Shown here: positions 39,040-52,023 of the stretch, piece by piece
Layout of the letters: every line of letters starts with the position of its first letter
How positions within the stretch are numbered: the first letter of the stretch is position 1
From: Serinus canaria
Lineage: Eukaryota > Chordata > Aves > Passeriformes > Fringillidae
Assembly (NCBI RefSeq): GCF_022539315.1
Contig: NC_066343.1
Location: 44,027,433 to 44,091,432, forward strand
Length of the DNA: 64,000 nucleotides
Reading direction: 5' to 3'
Position numbers and translations under genes: made by a program
Notes under the pieces: model-generated
The model's database searches: none
The model's input: only the letters and a program-made list of their open reading frames with translations
Told to the model about the DNA's origin: nothing

Positions 39040-40830
39040 GAGTCTCTTCAAAACTGAAGGTGAAGCCTACCAGTGATGGAAAAGAGGACAAGTACCAAGA
39101 GAGCTACAGAGGCATTGGCAAACATGCAGAAATGCAGTTAGAAAAGTAAAAGCTCCACTTAAAAATTGGCCAGACATGTCAAAACCTATAAGAAAGGGTT
39201 CGTTGGGTACAGAAGGTATGTAAACAGCAAGCAGAAACAGAAAGAAAATATTGGCTCTCTCTTAAACGTAAGGGGGGGAATTAGTCACCAACAACTGAAA
39301 AGGCAGAAGTTCCCAAAAGTTCCTTTAACAATGGAAAGTTCCTTCATCACCAGCACAGTTGGGCCCCAGACCTGGGGAACAAAAGCCCAGGTTGATAAAA
39401 ACACAGACCTACCACCAGTTAAGGAGTGTTGGGATGTGAACTTTTACAGAAGCTTGGCCCCTATAAATTCATGGGGCTTGACCATATCCATGTGTGTTGG
39501 AGTGCTGGAGAGCTGGCTAGTGTCACTATGAGGCTGCTCTCCCTAACATTTGACAAGTTATGGAGGCTGTAAGATATCCATAAGACTGGAAGACATTTAA
39601 TGCCATCCCCATCTGTAAGAAGGGCTTTAAGGAGGACACAGGAAATTATAGGCCCATGAGTCTTACTTATTCCCTGGAAAAGTTACATAATGAATCCTCC
39701 TGGGACCCATCACAAGTCAAACAAATCACATGATTTGGGGGAATGGATGCACCAAGGGCAACTCATGAGACTGAGTGCCTTCTATGACTAAGTAACCTGC
39801 TCAGTTGATGGAGGGCCAGCTGTGGACAGCATCTAGTCCTATTTTTCCAAGGCTTTTGATATGGTTTCCCACAGCCTCTGACTACAGAAATGGATCCACT
39901 GTGTTCTGGACAAGTGGTTCATGAGGTGAGGAACTGGCTGAAAGGACGTGCCCAGAGTGGGATGGTAAATGGCTCATTTTCCACAGCTGGAGTTCACCAG
40001 GGATTGATTTGGGCCCAACACTGCTTCATACCTTCATAAATTATGTAAAAGATGTGATCAAATCTACCCAGGTGAGGCTATCAAGCTAAGTGGGGGGTAG
40101 ATACTGTGAAAGGAGCAGACACTCTGCAGAAGACCTGAATAGGCTGGGAGAGTGAACCCCATGAAATTCAGCTAGGTCAAGTGTGAGTTATGCATCTGAG
40201 AAAACATAATACAGGAGTGCAGGATCTATCTGGCTGGGGAGCAGCTCCTTGGAAAGTGACCTGTGGGTCCTGGTGGGCATTGAGCTCAGTATGAATGAGC
40301 AAAGTGCTGCTGCAGCAAAGACAGACAGCAAAATCCTGCACTGTATCAACAGCAGCATCACCAGCAGAGATGAAGATCTCACTGTTGTCAACACTTGTCA
40401 GGCCATGCCTGCAATTCTGTGTTGAGTTTTGATCTCTGCTATACAGAAAAGATATGGACAGGCTAGATAGGGTCTAGAGAGTGGCTACAAAGATGATCAG
40501 AGGACAGGAAAGCCCACCATGTGAGGAAAGATTTAGGGGAGCCCTTATCACTATACTTCAGTATTTGAAGGGTGGCTATAAAGAAAATGAATACTTGCTT
40601 TTTACAAGGAGATGCATAGAAAAGATGAGGGCAGTGGGTTCAAGTCTCTCCTTAAGATATCCCAATTAAACACAAGAGGAAAAGTTTTCATAATGGGAAC
40701 AATCAGGCACTGGCATAATGTTACTAGCCCCAACATTGGAAACTTTTAAGGTTTACCTGGACATGGCGCTGGTCTGGGAAGTTTGGAGAAGCTTCTGTCA
40801 CCTGGCTCCCAACATTGCACCAAGCAAAGA
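39040..40830 (+). mobile_element. CR1 LINE, ORF2 reverse-transcriptase region, degenerate
   Basis: The longest CR1 copy in the window, about 1.8 kb. Broken frames retain CR1 reverse-transcriptase landmarks in order. A lysine-rich pre-RT part near 39166-39300 is followed by FSKAFDMVSHSL at about 39845-39880 (family motif around FDTVSH), then VRNWLKGRAQSGMVNGS and VHQGLIW at about 39920-40015. FINYVKDV follows near 40033, LNRLGE near 40137 and LESDLWVLVGIELSMNEQSA near 40245. The catalytic YVDD-type motif is not recognisable in the expected place (about 40075-40110), and several stops and frameshifts interrupt the frame. The element stops before the usual CR1 3' tail, so it is a dead internal fragment. 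Confidence 0.9.
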
Positions 40831-43800
40831 AATGTGAGATAAGTAACTGAACTAGAGAGAGCTCTGTTTCAAATGGGATGAGTCAATATACCATTTTGCT
40901 GTTGAGAAAGGGGTATGGCAATGGTCTCCTTCCTTCTTACATTTTTCCCTGCAAGGGTCACACTCTAGCTGTGTACCTTCTGCCAGCTCAGTCACTCTCC
41001 ACTCTCCAGTGGGAGCTGGTACCAGATGTGAGCTTGGAGGATGAGCAGGAGAAGTCAAGACACCTCATTTGACAATAGTGGTAGGCTGTTAGGATGGATG
41101 AGCATTTTGGTAAACTGAAGCCCGAAATACCTTGAGGCTTATCTCAGTCTCTACCTTAACAAATAAGTTCTTTGGAAAAAAATGTGAAATAAATGCCAAC
41201 TCAAGAAAATATTTCATCCATCTCGTATAAGTTAGACAACACAACTGTGGTTATTTTAGCCTATTAGTTACCCATGTGTTACCCACACAGTGATTCAACC
41301 TTATTTCCACTACTGCTGGCCCCCTGCAAGAGTTGAAACTCGTCTGTAGTGTATGTGGCCCTTTGGAGGTAAAAAAGGGAGACCAGTTATCTAAATTATT
41401 GGTAACTACCATGAACATTTCTATCTGGTGGATCTAACTGAGAGAGTGTAATATATAACAAAGGATTTCACAACACTGACAGCTTGAGCTGCATCAACTG
41501 AAGTCAGCTGCTTGCACCAGAATAAACAGACAAAAAGCAGCCAGAACCAGAATTCCTGGTAACAAGAGGGCTGGTTTTGGTGAGCCTAGATCGAAGTGAA
41601 TCAGTGGGGACATCTCAATTTACATTGAGTAAAAACAATTTAAAGGTCACAATTTAAAGGAGACTCTTCTTGCTGCTCAGACCAATTTTCCTGTTACTCA
41701 GTTTAATGCTTCTGCCATTTTGCCATCTCTTACAAAACAAAACTCATTACAAGTTTTCTGGCTTGAGTTGCTCAGATTTTTTGTAATCTTACAGCATGGG
41801 TCTGGAAATTATTAATAGAGGAATGCTGATCAGTTCAAAACTGACTTATCTGGAGGCGATCCTGAAAACTGTAGAGTTAACATGATTTAGGGAGGAAGGG
41901 ACTTGGAATAGTTTGCAGGCACCAAGTGACCAGAAGTGGGGCTTTTCTCATGCAAATTGTGTGACCTAGACACCCCATTTCCATTAAAATGCTCTAAGAT
42001 TTGGTCTCTCAAGGCCTTTTTGCTTAAAAAGGCTCCATTCCTTTTGGCCTTCAAAGTTTTCTACAGGAGCTAGTAGCTGCTGACAGTTTTGTCACATCAG
42101 CCTCTTTCTAAAGAAATCTGAGTTGATTTTTGAAAGCAGCTGTTAAAAACCTTTAGAATGCTATGACAAGTGAAGCAATGGTCTCACAAATTGTTACATT
42201 GGAAACATCCCATAAGGTTTTCTTGACTAATTTGCCATTTTTTCTTTCTGGAAAGCAAAAAACATGTTGGCATGCTCTGGTCTTTCCAGCTCTCAAAAAG
42301 GTGAAGAATTCACCAAAAGATTGCCATCTGTGGTGACAAAGGGGTTCCTTTCCTCCAGACCTCCAAGGGCTGGGTGTGTTGTTACTTTGAGCATAGGGGG
42401 GTGCCCACCTGTGTGCTCAGCAGTGCTCTGTCAGATTCCAGGAACTAACATAAGCAGCAAGGTGTCTTTCCAGATGGAAATAAAAGTTAAAATCTTTTGC
42501 ATGGCCACATGAATGATTATTTACCTCAATCAATCCATCATACACAGATTTCCATTCAGGATTTTAATGGAGAAATGTTTAATATTTCATACTAAACCCT
42601 CTTGTAGGTTTTGTTGTTACAAAACTAATTCATCCTCTGGTTTAGCTCAAAGCTACACCGAGCCTCTCCCTAAGTGATTCCTTTACAAGCAAATCCATCA
42701 CTTTCTAAATATAACTTTTTAAAGGTGCAGATCTTTCCTGCCGCTGACATGTTTTAAAACATGTACCTTTTATTTAATGAGAAACATCCCAAGTATCATA
42801 CAGTCTCCAGTGGAGAACAAAATCCTTTTCTATTTTCTTAGCTTTCTTGAGCTCAAGATAATTGTAACAGAGAGCACATGCTTTGCAGCAGCTGTAACTA
42901 TTGAAATCACCATAGGAAGCAAGTCAGTATGTAAAAATTGGCTTTTTCTTTTTTAAGGTGTACTGGAATAGTACTAAAAAATGTGTGATGCAGTGAGTGG
43001 AGTCTTTATACCGTGCAGCTCGCTTAGATAAGGGTGTGGCTGATAGCCAAAGAGTGTTCCAAGAGAGGAGCAGTGTTTCTCCATGTTTGCCTCCTTCTAG
43101 TGAAAGACAGATGGAGAACATGTCTTCTCCTCCTCACCTTCTGGTTAGCTGCTCCCTTGGGGGTGGCTGGGAATGGATAATTACTGCAATATCCCCAGGT
43201 GTAAGTGTTCTCACAGAAACAATTCCATGTCCATACCTGGCATGCGTCTTATGTTCTAGGACAAAAGACCATATTCCATTTGGTATATATATCTGACAGT
43301 AGAAAGCGACAAACTCAAAGCCAGATTATTTTTAAATTGCTAAAGTAGGCAGGGAAGAAAAGGTATGCTGGTAATGATAATCTGGTTTTTGGGTATCAAA
43401 GATACCCAAGAGAAAGTCGAATCTTTGTTACTCAGATATCCTGGGTTATAACTTTGGGCCCTTAATTGCAGCTCAGAATTGGATTATACTTTGGGTCCCT
43501 ATTAGCTTTGATATCTTACTTTCTTCTTCTTTTTTTTGGCAGCTTATTTGATGATTACCATTTCAATGTTTTATAAATCTGTGTTCAGGCAATAAGATGC
43601 CTTTAGATAAATATTTCAAAAACTTTTCTTAGAAATGGATGCAGGATTTGTAAAGCTGTTTTGGGTCTGTCATCAGGAAGATGGAGAACTAAGAATTGAC
43701 ATGTGTGTTTTCTTTTAAACAGAGTCCTCTTTCTTGTCTTTGTCGTTGTCTTCTGACTTCCAAACTGGAGAAGTCAGCAAGCTTCAGTTTCAGGGCTACT

Positions 43801-46597
43801 GGGGATACCTTTGTCACCATATGAAATCAGGCCCTGTTTATGCTTTTTATTATTTATATATCAATGACTTTTTAAAGAAAAAGTTTCAAAATAGCAAGGG
43901 AACCTCATCATTCCCCAGAGAAGTATACACAACCCATTTGTTTTCTCACAAAACCAAATAGAATTAACGGGCATTGTGGAGCCACAGTCCCTGGAAAACA
44001 TCAACACTCTGACAGTTTCTTCCAGTTAACTGTTCTGAACATAACAGTTTCTTCCAGTCATCTAATCAAAAATTAAGTGTCTACAAGCCAGAGCACAGAA
44101 TTCCTTAATCTCATTTACAGAGCAATTGTGCGTCAGGACATCAGTATTTAGACTAATATTGTCCTGTGATTTTTTCCTAATCTATCAATTTCAAAATGAT
44201 GGGCTAGGATAGGATAATAGTAGTATTTTTGGCAGTTGCCGTCAGCTAAAGACCATTCCTAATTTGTATTTCATTCTTTTGTATTACCAAAGGAGGAAGG
44301 ATATGTTTATCTATATCAAAATGTTACCAGCAGGTGCCTGTCTGTGAAGCCAGGTGTTGTTCTCTGTTACCATGGAGGATTGTACTTTAGCAAAACAGAA
44401 CATATCTGGAACCATGTGCACACACTGAGTTAATATACAGGGAACTGTACATTGAAAACAAATATGCATTTAAAAATAATACGGAACTTTGGTTCTGTCA
44501 AACTGCTTGACAAATTTTGACTCTTCAGCTTCACTTTTTCTATCAGCACAAACCAAAATAGATGCATATGAAAGCAGTTGTGAAAAGTGAGGTGAAATTT
44601 AACGACACACACTTGTCTAACACTCTTGTCTAATAAAACCTACTTCCCAGGAAAAAGCCATGAAGAATTAAATTTTCCACAACAAATTGTTTTCAAGAAA
44701 CTGAGCAGTGCAGCAGAGGGAAAACACATAATTTCTGCTTTCTTTGGAGACACACAAAGAAGGAAAATATATACTAAAGTGTCACCATAATCCTCAGCAT
44801 CATCACCACAGAGAAAGATTTCTGTTTCATTTTTCACTCAATAGGGACTTGAAGAACTGAAAGGATATAAGACTGGGTCCCATGCTTTCAGAGCCACTCC
44901 TGTGAGATCTATATATAGTTCTTCACAAACAGAAAGATAATGACTGAAGTTGCAGGGTATAAATGTTTAAGATTTAGAAAGATAGTTTTCTAAAATGCTA
45001 CAAAACTTTGAATAATTCACTGTAATATCCTATGAATGTATTTTTCTCAATCATACTGGAGATTTCTGCACCCAAAATATAATTCATTACTGGGTAGACA
45101 CATGTGACTGACTCCTCATGTGCTAGGAGGAAACCTTGCAGAAGCAGAAAGAGCCTCTGACAGCTGAGGCAGGAATTAACAAGAAAAAAAAAATAGACTT
45201 CTCTGTTGTGAGTGGCAGCTCATAAACTTGCTTTTTTCCTTTTTTGTTTCCTTTTTTTTTCTGATTTTTTTGTTGTTTCTTTGACTCCTGGTGTTACTAT
45301 GGCAAGTATGTGTTATTTCCATTTTTTGTTGTTCTTGCAGCATCTTAAGGGTGTTACTTTCATACAGTCAGTTTTCCTGTGCCGTACTAATGGGTGGCAA
45401 CTGTGTGTTTTCCTCAGGAGTGGTTGCCCTTGATCAAAATTCTCTTTATAGCTACAGTTTCCTTGTTCATTTGGTGGCTGTTGTCACCAGTTTTCCAAAA
45501 GAACCCACCTCTTCTAGCAGAATAAAATTAGAGAAAGGTGTTTACTTTCAAATGAAGAAAACTGAAGTGATACAGACTGGCCCAAAAGGACTTGAAGTGA
45601 CTGAATGAGCTTGGGCCAGCCATTTTGTGTCTTAGCCTACCAATGACTGAATTATTCTGTCCTGTCTGGAGTGTTCAAATATTCTAAGTTTTAATATAGA
45701 ATTGTGAAAGGGAAAATGGTACGTCCCTGGATATGTATACATTTATGTGGAGAAATGAGTGTGTGTGCAAGTGCGTGCACACACGTGCTTGCCAAACTAA
45801 GTTGGTTTGGCAATTTCAGACTCTTTCCCTTGCAGATAGAAATTACCCAACTAACAGCGAAATGAGATATAAATTATATACATTACAGTCCATATACTGC
45901 TTTAACTGTTAAGAATTACTAAAAGTGTATGAAAAAATAGAGGGCCTTTTTTCACAAATAATTTTACTTGGAGTGAACTTGAGAGAAAAAATGGCTAAAA
46001 AGTGGACATGAGCTCTTCAAGAAGGCACAGAAGGATTAGAGGAAGGTTAGGAATGTGAATTTGTTTTTTCTAGAGAAATTCCAAATTATCTTTGCTGTGA
46101 GAAACAACACTAAAATCACACTGTCATTTACTGATAGATCATGCTAGAGGGGGAGTCTGTCTTATCAAAATATTATTATTAAAATATTCCCTACAAGTTT
46201 GGTAAATTGAGACATTTCCTTAAGGAAATATCTCTAGAAACTTCTGACCAGAACTTCCCTGTATCAGCCCTCATTAGGAAAATTAAACAGACTAACAGTT
46301 TAGAGCATAAAAATTAGGCATCTTCCCATGTGGCTTGCATCCTGTTCTAAGAGTTACTGAATACTTAAGAAACTTCTGTGATATGCCTACTGAAGCCTGC
46401 CTTATTATTTCTCAGCTCTTCTCTGCTGTTTTTGTCAGATTGAAATACTACAAGTTACAAAATGATCCCAACTTAAGATCCAGTAGTAAGATAAAATGCC
46501 CACCAAAAAAATCCCTTAATACAGATATTGAAGTGAAACCAAAATCCTTGTATCAAAAAGGAAAATATAGTTATTGTTATCACATCTGTCAAAGGAA
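40831..46597. other. non-coding stretch, no gene recognised
   Basis: Unique AT-rich DNA. Small features include a 14-bp-period duplication of ACAATTTAAAGG (41635-41660), a 9-bp-arm hairpin with AAA loop (43389-43409), and a 15-bp direct repeat ACAGTTTCTTCCAGT at 44012 and 44044. No recognisable coding exon or transposon body is visible. Confidence 0.55.
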
Positions 46598-47275
46598 TTA
46601 CCCTGTTTCAGTCAAACTCTTTTGCACTAGTTTCTGTAATAAAGGATCTAAAGGATGACTCCAGGAAGAGATCAACTTGTTAACAGAACACCGTATATTG
46701 ACTGTGTTCAAAAAGTCTGTATATTCAGCAAATCTCCATTGTAACACACCCTCTGCTATTGTAAGAACAGTAGTTCCTGTGGCGAGTATTTGACTCCAGT
46801 CTGAACTGTATCTTTTGCACTGCAAAACTTCAAAGTCAGCCACTTCAGAGAAACGAGATGGAAATGCTTTTCCTTTAACTCTGTGCTCCACTCTTTAATG
46901 AAGAGTTCTGTCTTTAAAAGGCCAGTGGAGCTACAGCAACATAAAGTAAGTATAACGGGATAGAGCTGGTCCAGACAGTGTTTAAGAATAGCAAGTTTAT
47001 CCTGGTGATATTGAAAATATAACCTAATCTGTACATAAATTAGGACAGGTTCGAGATCTTCATCACTTGTGTCATTGTAAAAGTGCAACTCTGCTGAAAG
47101 CAATAACTTTGGGGGGCTGCTTGACATTAGATTTATGCCTGGTCTTCCAGCATCTGAAGAGTTTTTCTAAAACTACAGAAGAAAAATAAGTGTTTGGTCC
47201 ACTCCTCCCAGACCTCACCTTTCTCTGCAATAGGAAGGATTGAGGATTAGCTAAATTTAATTTGCTCTGGATCAA
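46598..47275 (-). pseudogene. possible frameshifted coding relic, unidentified
   Basis: Three minus-strand frames overlap end to end: 67 codons (47275-47072), 123 codons (47127-46756) and 97 codons (46891-46598). This arrangement is what two frameshifts in one old coding sequence would give. The middle frame has protein-like composition, including DTSDEDLEPVLIYVQIRLYF and an amphipathic helix-like run after it. The last frame includes EVADFEVLQCKRYSSDW. A splice-acceptor-like CCTATTGCAG lies near the upstream end (about 47230 on the minus strand). I do not recognise the family, and no homology search was possible. Chance overlap of frames remains quite possible. Confidence 0.25.
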
Positions 47276-48128
47276 AGGTCCGGAACAGCAGACATTTCTG
47301 GGTATTTGACCTTTAGCTTGTCACTTTCTAATAAAAAAATAAAGGAAACATAAAGAGGACACAAATGTAGAAGCTGTAACCTCTTGGCTCATCCTTTTTA
47401 TGCATGCATTTAATGTTCTTGTTCTACAGTCTTACCTCTCTCACAAGACTACTATTTTTACCATACAGGCACAAGCAATTGATGTGTGCTGATTGTGATG
47501 GTAACATGAAATTGGCTACATTAGAATGCTCTGGTTAATAAGAGATGAAACTCTACACTCTTTGTCAGTAAAAGCTTGTCTGCAGCAAACATTACAATTC
47601 TTTTTACAAAATGGAAGATCTAAAGTTAGAGGTGGAATATGATTCTGTCCTTGCTTATCTTTCTTTTACAATGCACCTAGGCTAGTGAAAAGCTTAGAAG
47701 AGGAATCAGTATGAGAGCTGCCATTTGTGTATATGTGTGTGTACATAGATATAAATGCACATCTACTGATTAACATAAGATTTCTTATTATTCTTGATCA
47801 TGATAGAACAAAATTTTATAGTAATGAAAAACAATTTTGCCAAGAAATCCATCTAAGAGAAACAGTTCCTTTGGGGTTTGGTTGGTAATTCTTCAGGTTT
47901 ACTCTCTTTTCAGCAAACAGGAACTGGTTATCATAATTAAATAAACCAATGTAACCTAATGTGATTACAAAACCACTTACATAGAGCATGGTGTGTAGGA
48001 TATGGGACGTCAAGGTTCTAGTCTCCAGACATTAGTGCAGTCTTAGAAAAACATCTTTGCCATATGAACACATTTTTCCATTGTAATTATATTTTTAAAC
48101 ATCAAATATTGAGACAATGCTTGCTGAT

Positions 48129-48130
<2 letters not shown>

Positions 48131-48186
<56 letters not shown>
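48131..48186 (+). repeat. (GT)28 microsatellite
   Basis: Twenty-eight uninterrupted GT units. A perfect dinucleotide run this long is likely to be polymorphic and can adopt Z-DNA. Confidence 0.99.
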
Positions 48187-48188
<2 letters not shown>

Positions 48189-49128
48189 AAGCTGTAAATC
48201 AGAGCAGTTTAATTTAAACTAACAGAGCCATTCTAACTGGCCCCCACTAGATCCTGCTCAGAGTGCACTTTCCACTGGGAGAAAAAAGATTGGACCAAAC
48301 ATATGACTGTTGTAAGTGAAGATAGCTGTGCTGATTTCAGTGGAGCTCTGCCAGCATATACCAACTAAGGGTTTGGTAAAATAGTTTCAGGCAAAGAAGG
48401 TACATTCCTTTCAGAGGATTAATTATGTTTTATATGCACCTACTGGGTACTTTTGGGGTAAGTTGGCTACATTATAAAAAGCAGGTAATAAAAAGAAAAA
48501 AGTAACCTGAATTTGTAGGTGGTCCATTTTATTGGACTAAAAATAAAAGGCAAGCATTTGCAAATCACAGTGTCTTCCTTAAGAGCAAGAGAGAAGGGCA
48601 AGTTGGGGCAACAGAATTGAGAGCCTGGTTCTGATTCAGACTTCATAATTATATTCTGAGACAGAGATCAAAGCAGGAGTTGAGCAGGAAATCGCAAAGA
48701 GAAAGTCAGGTGCAAATATCACACCCTTCTCTGTTGCCTCATGAGCCAAAATTTGGAAGCCAGTCTAGTGTGGTGAATGCATGTGTTTGTTTAAAATAAT
48801 TGCCTTGACTGAAGCTCATTATTGTTTTCTTCTGACTGCATTGGGTGGGAGCTACTGCCAGCATGTTTCTGGTGGTACAGGTAGCCAGTTTAATACAGCT
48901 GCCATTATTAACACTTGACAAAAAGTCCTGGAGTCTCAATCCAGCTTTGAGTCAGGCTTTCCCAGGTAAGTGCTGCTGAAATGGGAAAAGCGGACTTAAA
49001 GTCAGTGAAGACTTACTCCCATCTTCCATAAGACCCTAGTGGAAAAAGAAAACACCATCCAGAGATTTCAGGAGGTTGATTCACAATGAAGCAGCAGGAT
49101 GCACTAGTTCAATGACTGTGGATAGGAT

Positions 49129-49181
49129 CTTTTTCTTTCTTCTTTTTCTTTTCTCTTTTTGTTTCCTCTCTTTTTTTTTTA
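49129..49181 (+). repeat. pyrimidine-rich tract
   Basis: About 50 bases of T and C with one G, of CTTTTTCTT type. No polymerase III terminator role is implied, since no RNA gene precedes it. Confidence 0.85.
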
Positions 49182-50322
49182 CTCCAACTTTGCATAGAAT
49201 GTCAGATGCAGAAGCAATTTTGGTAAGACAATAGTGAAGTGGATCAGTCTGCATACACACAATTTTCTAATGGGTATGAAGGCTGACAAAAAAAACATTC
49301 TTGATGTAGGTTCACCATCCAGACCAGCATCAATATAAAGTTTGCTAGCTATCCCTGTCCTTATTTTATCCAATACCGTTTGTTCCATGGTGTCTCTGCC
49401 CTACCAACTGCACTAGGTGGACATGTGTAATTAACTGATTTAACCAGGGAAGAAGAAATTGCAGTTCTTGTCTTTGCAGCTATTGGAAATGCAGCAAAAT
49501 CTGTTGAAACTTGAGAATCTTGATATTTGTTTAAAATTTTTAAACCTCATCCTAGTGCATGGAGACATAAAAAATATATATAATTCAAACACAAAAATTG
49601 GAACTTGGTTTTATTTTCGTTGGTGTCACATTCATTTGCTAATTTGTGGGTTGGGTTTGGAATAACAACAAGTCATTTGCTGGGAAGGAATGAATAGCTG
49701 GCCCTGGAGGTAATATCTTATCTGCTCAGTTTTAATAGTTGCCTGCTGGGGGGGGAAAACCCCAGCTAGAGAGGCAGATGTACTGTACAGACCTAGCTAA
49801 GACTCTGCTCAGTTTCTTCCTGTTAAGCCTTCCCTCTTGAAAACAGTCATCTTAAAATTCTTTGTAGAGGTGCACAAGAGGTTTAGAGCAATCTCTAAGA
49901 TCTCTGTGCATACAGCACAATGTACTCATTATAGAATAAGTGAGGCAGGAACTGCTACGTATGAAAGGCTAAGATGTGTGATAAGATGAGGATCAGGCAA
50001 AATGGGGAAGTCTGAGTGGGTACAAGAGAAGAATCTGAGAGGACAAACATTATTCAGCTTATAGAAGAAGTCAATTTAATAAATTATCAGAACATTAGTA
50101 ACCGCATTTTTTTCATGTAAAGATTTCACTCTTTAGCTTACAAGAATAGAAAACTTCCAGAGGCTTTTGTGATGGGTCATGGAGCAGGTTTCATTTCCCT
50201 CCCACTTTCAAGCACAGTCCATACAAAACGGTACAGCACAAAGTCAGACCTTCAAGGTAATCTGGTCTTCCTCACACAACAGAACTTGGTCAGACTTCCT
50301 ATTTTACTTCACCACACAATTG

Positions 50323-50750
50323 ACTCGAGGCAGCAGGCGGTAACACAGCGGGGTGGCGACCGGAATAGGGGAAGCAGGAAGAATCCCGAACAGGCCTTGT
50401 AAAGGTCCAGGCACCTCACTGGGGAGAAGGAAAGGAGACACGCGGACAAGGGCAAGGGAAAGGAACGAAAGGACAGGGAAAGGAACTGGGAAAGGACAGG
50501 GAAAGGAGGAAAGTAGGGAAAGGAACAGGACAAGGAAAGGCATGGGGCAAGGGAATGGAAAGGAATGCAAGGAAGGAACTGGACAGAGCCAGGAAAGGCA
50601 AAGGAACGGCCAGGAAGGAACGGAACAGGAAAAGGTGAAAGGAAAGGAAAGGAAAGGACAAGGCAAGGACAGGAAAGGAAAGGAACGGAAAGGGACAACG
50701 GACAAGGAAAGGAAACGGAAAGGAAAGGCACAGGAAACGGCAATCGAAAG
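50323..50750 (+). repeat. GGAAA/GGAAC pentamer satellite with CpG-rich leader
   Basis: From about 50421 to 50750 the + strand is built of GGAAA, GGAAC, GGACA and GGCAA pentamer-like units with few pyrimidines. Many GGAAC-GGAAA junctions create CpG, and I count at least ten CpG inside the array. The preceding about 100 bases (50323-50420) are also CpG-rich (for example GGCGGTAACACAGCGGGGTG). Pyrimidine-rich CCTCCC sequence follows at about 50795-50845. The array is diverged rather than homogeneous. It resembles GGAAN-type simple satellites of other vertebrates in unit only; relationship is not implied. Confidence 0.88.
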
Positions 50751-51968
50751 TCAAGTCACATTCCGAATGCATAACGAACCTACACTGCCACCACCCATAC
50801 CCTCCCTGTACCTCCCCTCCCCTACCTACCATCCCCTCCCTCCCCATTTAAAACCACATTTTAAAACTATGTACTGACTAAATGCTGGAAGTGAATGTCT
50901 AAAATCCTTATGGCCTGATCTGTCAAGATGTTTGAGAGTCTATTCTCTTTCCAGCTGACAAACTCCAGGATGCTGTTATGACTGCAGAAAACTTTAAATT
51001 TCTTCCTTCCTGTTGCTTTAGGAGACGTGCCCCTTTCTAGGACACTGACATGATTCTCTTGAGGTTTTCTTTCCTATAGAAGAAATATTCTTATATTTCT
51101 CAGTTTTCTACACTTCAAAATCACTCACATATCTAAATTTCAAATTCCTAAAGCAAATTTTCAGCACATACAGCAGCATTACTTTCATCTTCTATGTGTG
51201 CACAATGAATTTAAAAAATGTAAAGCATTACAGACATGCATGTCTTGTAAAATTAAAGATCACAGTTCTTGGAAGACATGGTATATAGAAGGGCACAGTT
51301 TTCATAAGGTAGTGGTTTTTGTGACTTGTCCTCTCTAAAATAGGCTGAGGAACTTGTGTTATCCAGTGTGTTGTGTAGAGAGGCACCAAAGTTTATTACT
51401 AATATTTTAATTAAATATTGCTTGCAATTAAATGTATGAAATCCTTTCATCATCTCCCTCTGCGTAGATTTTTAGCAGATACAGCGTAGACCAAGTGTGT
51501 GACCTATTCTTGGGACCTAAAACATCAGACAAACCCAAGAGCCAGCTGGTGAAGGTGTCAATGGCAGTTGTGCCAGATGTGCATTTTTTTTCACAGACAG
51601 CACTCGAGGTTTTATGTAAACATTCAGACTAGCCATTTGACAAGGCCTGGAGTCTGAATTGTATTGCTCAGTGGAAAAGGAAGGGAAAGGGCAGCTGGAT
51701 CCTGGAAGATATTCCAAGACTGAAGATCTACAGGGTTAGAGTGAATGCTTTGATTCCTAGTAGAAGTTGCTTCAATTTGTGCCTGTAGGATTTCAGGACC
51801 AAATAGATTTTAATTTAAAGTTCCTAAAGTCTCTCAGCAATGTACATTCTTGCCAATCAAATCTGAGAATTTCACAGCTCTGGCTGTTATCCCTGATCCC
51901 ACTTGGCTTTCAACAAGTGAGTGAATGTCTGAATTTCTGCTCTTCACCTCACTCAAGTGTTTCTCAGG

Positions 51969-52023
51969 TGGGTTTTTTTTTGGTTTTTTTTTGGGGGGGG
52001 GTTGGTTGGCTGGTTGGTTTTGG
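51969..52023 (+). repeat. G/T-rich low-complexity block
   Basis: T-runs, a nine-G run and GGTTGGTTGGCTGG-type repeats. The G-rich strand could form a quadruplex. Confidence 0.88.

Noticed and set aside
43389..43409. 9-bp-arm hairpin with an AAA loop
   Set aside because: Too short to separate from chance. There is no T-run terminator context, and rho-independent terminators do not apply to this eukaryotic sequence.
48131..48186. Regular short-period array considered as a CRISPR-like structure
   Set aside because: It is a plain GT microsatellite. No spacer-repeat architecture exists anywhere in the window.
50304..50877. Several 130-174-codon frames on both strands
   Set aside because: They are translations of the GGAAM satellite. 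Multiple frames are open because the repeat lacks stop codons.
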